The notes beneath the pieces were generated by a model. That model saw only the letters and a program-made list of their open reading frames with translations. It made no database searches and was not told the DNA's origin. Shown here piece by piece: positions 1 through 4,819 of a DNA stretch of 8,591 nt; position 1 is the first letter of the stretch; each line of letters begins with the position of its first letter. The DNA is from Spirochaetaceae bacterium. GTDB taxonomy: Bacteria > Spirochaetota > Spirochaetia > Treponematales > Breznakiellaceae. The DNA lies in assembly GCA_031265015.1 (NCBI GenBank), contig JAISDG010000144.1, positions 1-8,591 of the forward strand, given 5' to 3'. The position numbers were made by a program, and so were the translations under genes.

Positions 1-1398
1 CTTCTGACGTCCAAGGACATTGTATACCGCTGTGACGCCGCGGATATCAAGGGGATCATCTGTGTGGATGAGCCGAAGATCATGGCGGCCATTGAAGAGG
101 CGGAAGAAAAGCTTTCCGCTGGCGCCCGCGAAGTCGCCGATGGCAAGGCGGGCGGCGGCAAAGCGGGTAAACCCGCGCTGCGGTATAAGGCTTTTATGCG
201 GTCCGTCCATTCGGCGGACGCTCCCGCCGGGGCCGTCGCGAAGGGGTGGGTGGATTTTAAACCCCTGCTGGAAAAAGCCTCCGCGGAATTCGCCCGGCCC
301 GAAAAGGTCAACTCCAACGATGATATTATGCTGCTCTACTTTACTTCCGGTACCACGGGGATGCCCAAAATGGTGCGGCATAACTTTGCCTATCCCCTGG
401 GACACATCGTCACCGCCCGGTACTGGCACCAGGTCCGGGAAGGGGGACTCCACCTGACCGTGGCGGATACCGGCTGGGCCAAGGCGGCCTGGGGAAAAAT
501 CTACGGCCAGTGGATCTGCGGAACGGCGGTTTTTGTGTACGATTATGACCGTTTTGTTCCGTCCGCCATGCTGGATGTGATAGTCAAGTACGGGCTTACT
601 ACCTTCTGCGCTCCGCCGACGGTATACCGCTTCTTTATAAAAGAAGATCTTCCCCACTGGGATTTTTCTTCCCTTAAGCACTGTACCGTCGCGGGGGAAC
701 CGCTGGAACCGGAAATCTATGAACGGTTCCGTCAGGGTACGGGGATTAAGCTGCGGGAATGTTACGGCCAGACGGAACTGACCGTTACCTGCTGTACTTA
801 TCCCTGGCTGGAACCCAAGCCCGGCTCCATGGGAAAGCCTTCGCCGGGTTACGACATAGATCTGCTTCGGGACGACGGTTCTTCCTGCGATATGGGTGAG
901 GAAGGACAGCTGGTAGTCAGGACCGGCCGGCGCAGGCCGGTGGGTATTTTTGACGGTTACTACCGGGACGATGCCTTGACCGGCTCTGTCTGGCACGACG
1001 GCATCTACTATACCGGCGACATGGCCTGGCGGGACGAGGACGGCTACCTGTGGTTTGTGGGCCGTTCCGACGACGTGATTAAAAGCTCCGGCTACCGCAT
1101 CGGCCCCTTTGAAGTGGAAAGCGCCCTGATGGAGCATCCGGCGGTGCTGGAATGCGCCATTACCGGAGTGCCCGATCCGGATCGGGGTACGGTGGTAAAG
1201 GCGACGGTGGTCCTGGCCAAAGGCTGGTCCCCTTCGGAGGAACTGAAAAAGGAACTTCAAAACCACGTGAAGAAGATCACCGCCCCCTACAAGTACCCCC
1301 GGATTGTGGAATTCGTAACCGAACTTCCCAAGACAATCAGCGGAAAAATCCGCCGGGTCCAGATTCGGGAAGGCGATTCAGGTAAAGCGGATGCATAA
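1..1398 (+). CDS. AMP-forming acyl-CoA synthetase (acetyl/medium-chain type), 5' end cut off by the window
   Basis: Activates a carboxylic acid with ATP to an acyl-adenylate and transfers it to CoA, in the cytoplasm. The frame is open from base 1, so the start and roughly the first 100 residues lie upstream; the first ATG in frame is internal. The adenylate-forming family core motifs are all present. The P-loop YFTSGTTGMPK is at 337-369, YGQTE at 763-777 and YTGD at 1009-1020. The hinge region GRSDDVIKSSGYRIGP starts at 1060. PKTISGKIRR is at 1327-1356, with the catalytic Lys at 1345-1347. The GWAKAAWGKIYGQW stretch (from about 475) resembles the acetyl-CoA synthetase / medium-chain acyl-CoA synthetase branch (known family trait). 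Substrate cannot be read from sequence; acetate, propionate or a medium-chain acid are possible. The stop overlaps the following citrate synthase start, which suggests that the acyl-CoA made here may feed that enzyme. Confidence 0.93.
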   Translation, partial: LLTSKDIVYRCDAADIKGIICVDEPKIMAAIEEAEEKLSAGAREVADGKAGGGKAGKPALRYKAFMRSVHSADAPAGAVAKGWVDFKPLLEKASAEFARPEKVNSNDDIMLLYFTSGTTGMPKMVRHNFAYPLGHIVTARYWHQVREGGLHLTVADTGWAKAAWGKIYGQWICGTAVFVYDYDRFVPSAMLDVIVKYGLTTFCAPPTVYRFFIKEDLPHWDFSSLKHCTVAGEPLEPEIYERFRQGTGIKLRECYGQTELTVTCCTYPWLEPKPGSMGKPSPGYDIDLLRDDGSSCDMGEEGQLVVRTGRRRPVGIFDGYYRDDALTGSVWHDGIYYTGDMAWRDEDGYLWFVGRSDDVIKSSGYRIGPFEVESALMEHPAVLECAITGVPDPDRGTVVKATVVLAKGWSPSEELKKELQNHVKKITAPYKYPRIVEFVTELPKTISGKIRRVQIREGDSGKADA

Positions 1399-2725
1399 CA
1401 GGTACCTTAATGCCGTTACCGATAACTCAAGCATCGACCCGGAACTTTTTGACCGGTTCAACGTCAAGCGGGGGCTGCGGAACGCCGACGGTACCGGCGT
1501 TCTGGTGGGCCTTACCCGAATCGGCGATGTCCATGGCTACATCCTTGACGAAGGGGAAAAGATTCCCGTGGACGGCCGGCTTTACTACCGGGGCGTCGAC
1601 GTGGAAGAACTGGCAAAAAACGCCGCGGCGGAGAACCGTTTCGGTTTTGAAGAAACGGTGTACCTCCTGCTTTTTGGAAATCTGCCCAATAAAAAACAGC
1701 TGGAGGATTTCTGCGCCCTCGTGGGAAACTCCCGGGCGCTGCCCAAAAATTTTGCCGAAGACTCTATCATGAAGGCCCCTTCCAGGGATATTATGAACAA
1801 GCTTGCCCGGTCGGTCCTGACCCTCTATTCCTACGATGAAGCGCCGGAAAACCTGTCCCCCGAAAATGTACTGCGCCAGTGCCTGGAGCTTATCGCCCGG
1901 TTTCCCACCATCGCGGCCTATTCCTACATGGCAAAAAAGCACTACTACGATCACGAAAGCCTTATCATCCACATGCCCGATTCGGGCCTGTCCAGCGCCG
2001 AAACGATCCTCTCCCTGATCCGGCCGGATCAGTACTATACCCGGCTGGAGGCGGAGATCCTTGACCTGGCCCTGATCCTCCACGCGGAACACGGCGGGGG
2101 CAACAATTCAACCTTTGCGGTACACCTGGTATCTTCCGCCGACACGGATACCTTTTCCGCCATCTCCGCGGGCATCGTTTCCCTGAAAGGCTTTAAGCAC
2201 GGCGGGGCCAACATCAAGGTGATGCGGATGATGGACGAAATCAAAAAGAACGTTAAACGCTGGGACAGCGAGACGGAAGTGGCCGGCTTTCTGGAAAGGA
2301 TTTTGCGGGGCGAAGCCTGCGACGGTTCGGGCCTTGTTTATGGACAGGGCCACGCCGTGTATACCAGGAGCGATCCCCGGGCCCGGCTCCTCCGGGATAA
2401 GGCGGCGATCCTGGCGGAAGAAAAACGCCTTACCGGTGAATTCGACCTGTACCGGCTTATTGAGCGCCTTACCCCCGAGATCTTTAAAAAGGTCAAGGGC
2501 TCCGACAAGGTAATCTGCGCCAATGTGGACTTTTATTCCGGCTTTGTGTACAAAATGCTGGGAATCCCCCCGGAGCTCTACACCCCCCTTTTCGCGGTAA
2601 GCCGGGTAGCGGGCTGGTGCGCCCACCGGCTGGAGGAGCTTGTCTCCGGGGGGCGGATAATCCGCCCCGCGTACAAGTGCGTCCAGAAACGCCGGGAATA
2701 TATTCCCCTGGATAAGCGGAAATAG
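1391..2725 (+). CDS. Citrate synthase (Si-type family; citrate or 2-methylcitrate synthase)
   Basis: Condenses acetyl-CoA (or possibly propionyl-CoA) with oxaloacetate. The protein has 444 residues, normal for the family. The active-site set is intact: His234 in HAEHGGG, His270 in KHGGAN, His321 in GQGHAVY and Asp380 in NVDFYSG, plus the SRVAGWCAH segment near the C-terminus that carries a CoA/substrate Arg. Position 322 is Ala where many citrate synthases have Arg (GHRVY); that variant, with TRSDPRA after it, fits the version I associate with clostridia and treponemes. The ATG lies inside the last codons of the acyl-CoA synthetase (ATGCATAA, 8-base overlap) and has only a weak ribosome site, so translation is probably coupled to the upstream gene. 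The 3' end meets the convergent TPR lipoprotein gene with a 4-bp gap and no obvious terminator. Citrate versus 2-methylcitrate specificity is not resolvable here. Confidence 0.95.
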   Translation: MHNRYLNAVTDNSSIDPELFDRFNVKRGLRNADGTGVLVGLTRIGDVHGYILDEGEKIPVDGRLYYRGVDVEELAKNAAAENRFGFEETVYLLLFGNLPNKKQLEDFCALVGNSRALPKNFAEDSIMKAPSRDIMNKLARSVLTLYSYDEAPENLSPENVLRQCLELIARFPTIAAYSYMAKKHYYDHESLIIHMPDSGLSSAETILSLIRPDQYYTRLEAEILDLALILHAEHGGGNNSTFAVHLVSSADTDTFSAISAGIVSLKGFKHGGANIKVMRMMDEIKKNVKRWDSETEVAGFLERILRGEACDGSGLVYGQGHAVYTRSDPRARLLRDKAAILAEEKRLTGEFDLYRLIERLTPEIFKKVKGSDKVICANVDFYSGFVYKMLGIPPELYTPLFAVSRVAGWCAHRLEELVSGGRIIRPAYKCVQKRREYIPLDKRK

Positions 2726-2729
2726 GCTC

Positions 2730-3524
2730 TTAGTTGGAGCGCTCCCCGGCCAGGGCATAATCGGCCTTGGCCAGTTCCCGTTCACCCTTTTGGGCGTAGG
2801 CGTTTCCCCGCAGGATATAGAGGAACGCCGAACCGGGGTTCATGCCGATTGCCCTGGTATAGTCGGCAACGGCCTGGTCGTAATCCCCCTTTTGGTACCA
2901 GGCAAGCCCCCTGCCGTAGTAGGGATATGCCAGGTCAGGGTATAGCTCGACAGCTTTGGTATAATCCCCGACAGCCTTGTCATATTCCCCCTGCTTCATG
3001 TACACGTTGGCCCGGTTGTTGTAGGGATGGGCGGATGCGGGGTTCAATTCGATGGCGGACGTATAGTCCGCCAGGGCGTTATCCAGATCGCGCTTTCCCT
3101 CATAGGCAAGCCCCCGGTCGTTGTAGGCCGCGAAGGTATTGGATTTAAGGCCGATGGCCCGGGTAAATTCGGTAACGGCGGTATCGAAATCCCCGTCCAG
3201 ATACGCCGCGTATCCCCGGGCATAGGGATCGTAATCTCCGTTAAGCCTGGCGGCCTCGATGTAATCGGACCGGGCCTGGTCGTATTCGATCCGGGCGCTG
3301 TGGGCGTTGCCCCGGCCCGCGTAGGCATCGGCCAGTTCGGGATTCAGGGAAACCGCCTGGGTATACTCGTTGACGGCGTTTTCAAAGTCATGTTGGTCAT
3401 AATAGGCGTTGCCCCGGGTAAAATGTTCCTGGGCTTCTTTCTGGCCCTGGGTGGAAGCGCATCCGGACAGGACTGCCAATCCCAGGCAGGCGATAAGGTA
3501 CTTAACATACAGCGGCTTTTTCAT
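2730..3524 (-). CDS. TPR-repeat lipoprotein
   Basis: 264-residue protein. The start is placed at the ATG complementary to 3522-3524 because GAGGAG stands 6 bases upstream and a lipoprotein signal follows at once; the open frame continues 41 codons further upstream but across the promoter. Signal: MKK, a hydrophobic stretch at about 9-19, then lipobox LSGC with Cys22 as the lipidated residue. The rest (about 33-264) is seven TPR units with the usual pattern (RGNAYY...GDYDQAVADYTRAI..NP), mostly 34 residues each; the third is two residues shorter. TPRs form a superhelical protein-binding surface, so a periplasmic or outer-membrane-attached scaffold is the reasonable inference; partners are unknown. 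No enzymatic domain is present. It is transcribed divergently from the OB-fold gene from its own promoter and is convergent with citrate synthase. Confidence 0.9.
   Translation of the reverse strand: MKKPLYVKYLIACLGLAVLSGCASTQGQKEAQEHFTRGNAYYDQHDFENAVNEYTQAVSLNPELADAYAGRGNAHSARIEYDQARSDYIEAARLNGDYDPYARGYAAYLDGDFDTAVTEFTRAIGLKSNTFAAYNDRGLAYEGKRDLDNALADYTSAIELNPASAHPYNNRANVYMKQGEYDKAVGDYTKAVELYPDLAYPYYGRGLAWYQKGDYDQAVADYTRAIGMNPGSAFLYILRGNAYAQKGERELAKADYALAGERSN
2749..3430 (-). repeat. Tandem TPR-coding repeat, 102-bp period
   Basis: At DNA level the TPR gene shows a recurring block, for example ggtatagtc / ggtataatc / cgtatagtc beginning near 2856, 2958, 3060 and 3162, exactly 102 bp (34 codons) apart; the next interval is 96 bp because one unit is two codons short. 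Copies are diverged, so this is an old coding repeat and not recent expansion. Confidence 0.7.
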
Positions 3525-3530
3525 ATCCAA

Positions 3531-3536
3531 CTCCTC
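3531..3536 (-). promoter_or_regulatory. Shine-Dalgarno site of the TPR lipoprotein gene
   Basis: GAGGAG on the minus strand, 6 bases before the ATG. It decides the start in favour of the lipoprotein signal peptide over the longer open frame. Confidence 0.75.
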
Positions 3537-3557
3537 TGTTTTATGAATATACTTTAC

Positions 3558-3586
3558 AGTATCAAAGATGGCTCCCCGGGTGTCAA
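3558..3586 (-). promoter_or_regulatory. Sigma70-type promoter of the TPR lipoprotein gene
   Basis: Read on the minus strand: perfect -35 TTGACA (3581-3586), 17-base spacer, -10 GATACT (3558-3563, 4 of 6 consensus positions). It gives a leader of roughly 25-30 bases before the ATG. Seen by eye; transcription start not tested. Confidence 0.6.
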
Positions 3587-3596
3587 GATTTAGCTC

Positions 3597-3625
3597 TAGA
3601 CAACGGAAATAAGGTGAACTATACT
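3597..3625 (+). promoter_or_regulatory. Sigma70-type promoter of the OB-fold protein gene
   Basis: -35 TAGACA (3597-3602), 17-base spacer, -10 TATACT (3620-3625). It is followed by a leader of about 30 bases with an AAGGGG ribosome site ending 6 bases before the ATG at 3662. Its -35 box is only 10 bp from the -35 box of the divergent promoter. Confidence 0.6.
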
Positions 3626-3661
3626 GCAAAGTAATAACTACTCTCAAGTAAGGGGTTTTGT

Positions 3662-4123
3662 ATGAAGAAACAAATGGTTTTTGTTATGCTCGGATTGTTC
3701 ATTTCCGCGGTTCTGTTTGCCCAGACTACCCAGGATGCGGAGGGCGCAAGAAGCGCCCGGACTACGGGTGTGGGCAGTCAGTATGAAGAGTCCGGCGTCC
3801 AGGGTACCCAGGATTTTGGCCGGGGCGGCTATAGCGGAATCAAACTGGCGCCGATTGAAATTGAGGACCTGCTTTCAGAGGCCCCCAACGCTTATGTTAT
3901 TGTCAACGGCTACATCATCGGCCAGCGGGTTCCCGGAACCTTTGTCCTTGCCGACGATCCGGATGATCCCCAGATTTCCGTAGTTGTCTACCTGAACGAT
4001 TATTTCTGGGCCAACCTCGAGATCGATTCCTCCACCCCCGTGCTGGTGTACGGAACCGTCTCCAGATCCGATTTAAGAACCGAGATTAACGGCGACCGGG
4101 TTGAAATTCAGGGCGGACAGTAA
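3662..4123 (+). CDS. Exported BOF/YgiW-like OB-fold protein (hypothetical)
   Basis: 153 residues. A Sec signal peptide is clear: MKK, hydrophobic core at about 5-19, probable cleavage after Ala20 (LFA/QTT). Residues 21-60 are low-complexity, Gly/Ser/Thr/Gln rich and probably disordered. From about 76 to 150 the pattern of short beta strands (YVIVNGYIIGQRVPGTFVLAD..., then VVVYLNDYFW, then PVLVYGTVS, then RVEIQ) resembles the bacterial OB-fold (BOF, YgiW/DUF388) family, which are small periplasmic proteins linked in some bacteria to stress response and ligand binding. The family assignment is by eye and moderate; no catalytic residues are expected. The gene has its own promoter and an intrinsic terminator 20 bases after the stop, so it is probably monocistronic. 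Confidence 0.8.
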   Translation: MKKQMVFVMLGLFISAVLFAQTTQDAEGARSARTTGVGSQYEESGVQGTQDFGRGGYSGIKLAPIEIEDLLSEAPNAYVIVNGYIIGQRVPGTFVLADDPDDPQISVVVYLNDYFWANLEIDSSTPVLVYGTVSRSDLRTEINGDRVEIQGGQ

Positions 4124-4143
4124 AACGGCTTTTTTGCCAAAAG

Positions 4144-4172
4144 AGGGCTGCCTTAAAAAGGCGGCCCTTTTT
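4144..4172 (+). terminator. Rho-independent terminator after the OB-fold gene
   Basis: AGGGCTGCCTT (4144-4154) pairs with AAGGCGGCCCT (4158-4168) across an AAA loop, with one T-G wobble, and is followed by TTTT (4169-4172). It lies 20 bases past the stop at 4123 and just before the ATL coding region. Confidence 0.85.
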
Positions 4173-4197
4173 GTTCCGGGGATATGTTGAATACGCC

Positions 4198-4515
4198 GTG
4201 ACCGAAATAACCCGCCGTATTGTTAAAGCAATCCGCGCCGTCCCGCCGGGGAAGGTGTGTTCCTACCGGGACGCGGCCAGGGCCGCGGGCCTTGCCAACG
4301 GAGCGCGGCAGACGGTCCGGGTTCTTCACAGCATGACGGAATCGGAGGGGCTGCCCTGGCACCGGATTATCCGTTCCGACGGCAGTATCGCCCTGGAAAG
4401 CGGGAACGGCCGGGAACTGCAAATCAAGCTTCTCCGCCTGGAGGGCGTTACCGTTTCCAAAGACGGCCGGGTCGATATGAAAGCCTATTCGGCCTATTCG
4501 GCCGCCGGTAATTGA
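4198..4515 (+). CDS. Alkyltransferase-like protein (ATL, MGMT-fold DNA-binding protein without the nucleophilic Cys)
   Basis: About 105 residues, equal to the C-terminal DNA-binding domain of O6-alkylguanine-DNA alkyltransferase. The alkyl-acceptor motif PCHR is PWHR here (Pro53-Trp54-His55-Arg56), the hallmark of ATL proteins, which bind O6-alkylguanine, flip it out and hand it to nucleotide excision repair instead of repairing it. The helix-turn-helix Tyr23 (SYRDAA) and the Arg finger Arg37 (NGARQ) match the family's Tyr/Arg pair. The start is uncertain. GTG at 4198 fits the family N-terminus (VTEITRRIVKAIRAVPPGKV), but the nearest purine-rich site, GGGGA at 4178-4182, is 15 bases away. A TTG at 4171 lies inside the terminator T-run and is less likely. 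No promoter of its own is evident between the terminator and the start, so expression may depend on read-through. The stop codon overlaps a TTGACA that may serve the next gene, tRNA-Pro. Confidence 0.88.
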   Translation: MTEITRRIVKAIRAVPPGKVCSYRDAARAAGLANGARQTVRVLHSMTESEGLPWHRIIRSDGSIALESGNGRELQIKLLRLEGVTVSKDGRVDMKAYSAYSAAGN

Positions 4516-4541
4516 CACAAACGGCGGCTTTGTGGTACGTT
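4512..4541 (+). promoter_or_regulatory. Possible promoter for tRNA-Pro
   Basis: Perfect -35 hexamer TTGACA at 4512-4517, overlapping the ATL stop codon, with a weak -10 TACGTT (4536-4541) after 18 bases. The -10 is poor and the transcript would carry about 50 bases of 5' leader, so this is tentative. A short GGGCT/GGCCC stem-loop at 4547-4560 would fall at the 5' end of the transcript and has no T-run, so it is not a terminator. Confidence 0.3.
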
Positions 4542-4599
4542 TTTACGGGCTGTTCGGCCCTAAATCCGTGGATCAGGATTTTCATAAAGAGTCTTTAGC

Positions 4600-4674
4600 C
4601 GGGCAATAGCGCAGTTGGTTTAGCGTACAAGTCTGGGGGACTTGGGGTCCCCGGTTCAAATCCGGGTTGCCCGA
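4600..4674 (+). tRNA. tRNA-Pro (anticodon GGG)
   Basis: Complete cloverleaf. The acceptor stem is CGGGCAA (4600-4606) with TTGCCCG (4667-4673), discriminator A at 4674. The D stem is GCGC/GCGT with loop AGTTGGTTTA. The anticodon stem is CAAGT (4628-4632) with ACTTG (4640-4644), and the loop CTGGGGG puts GGG at 4635-4637 with G37. The T arm is CCCGG-TTCAAAT-CCGGG (4650-4666). It reads CCC and CCU proline codons. The 3' CCA is not encoded (CT follows the discriminator), so it must be added after transcription. No repeat of the tRNA 3' end is visible nearby, hence no sign of an integrated element. Confidence 0.95.
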
Positions 4675-4687
4675 CTAAGGGATCTTT

Positions 4688-4717
4688 TTGACCGGTGTGT
4701 AAAACGCCGCATAAGCT
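4688..4717 (+). promoter_or_regulatory. Possible promoter of the ABC-F gene
   Basis: TTGACC (4688-4693, 5 of 6 consensus) and TAAGCT (4712-4717, 3 of 6) with an 18-base spacer. Initiation would fall near 4724, at the ATG of the small upstream ORF, which would make that ORF leaderless or nearly so. The alternative is read-through from the tRNA; no hairpin terminator separates them. Confidence 0.3.
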
Positions 4718-4723
4718 TGATTT

Positions 4724-4789
4724 ATGGAGACCGCTTCCACGGCGGTTATACCGCAAACGGAGAAAAGGACAGGAATGAAAAGAGCATAA
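4724..4789 (+). CDS. Possible 21-codon leader ORF upstream of the ABC-F gene
   Basis: Reads METASTAVIPQTEKRTGMKRA and stops (TAA at 4787-4789) 30 bases before the ABC-F GTG. An internal ATG at 4775, preceded by AGGA, would give only MKRA. There is no good Shine-Dalgarno before 4724, so translation would need a leaderless transcript or weak initiation. Leader peptides that sense stalled ribosomes control several antibiotic-resistance ABC-F genes (established for that protein class); applying that here is inference. The peptide matches none I recognise, and an ORF this short could be chance. Confidence 0.22.
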   Translation: METASTAVIPQTEKRTGMKRA

Positions 4790-4807
4790 CAGGAGAAGCC
4801 CGCACTC

Positions 4808-4815
4808 AAGGAGGT
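4808..4815 (+). promoter_or_regulatory. Strong Shine-Dalgarno of the ABC-F gene
   Basis: AAGGAGGT, a full match to the 16S rRNA 3' end, 4 bases before the GTG at 4820. It fixes the GTG as the start despite the lack of an ATG. Confidence 0.85.
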
Positions 4816-4819
4816 CTCT

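Noticed and set aside
2736..2745. Palindrome GGAGCGCTCC at the citrate synthase/TPR junction, considered as a terminator
   Set aside because: A perfect 10-bp palindrome has no room for a hairpin loop and no T-run follows on either strand; it is within the TPR gene's last codons.
2108..2785. Long minus-strand open frame opposite citrate synthase
   Set aside because: Translation is Gly/Pro/Arg rich without a recognisable domain and lies opposite conserved citrate synthase active-site codons; open antisense frames of this kind are expected in GC-rich genes.
3027..3593. Plus-strand open frame opposite the TPR lipoprotein gene
   Set aside because: It mirrors the TPR repeat (periodic Gly/Val/Ile translation) and runs through the divergent promoter region.
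4675..4690. T-run CTTTTTG after tRNA-Pro, considered as the tRNA terminator
   Set aside because: No G+C-rich hairpin lies directly before it apart from the tRNA itself; I cannot support a terminator call.
4600..4819. tRNA-Pro as an attachment site for an integrated element
   Set aside because: No direct repeat of the tRNA 3' end and no integrase or phage gene is visible downstream; the neighbouring genes look like chromosomal ones in base and codon use.
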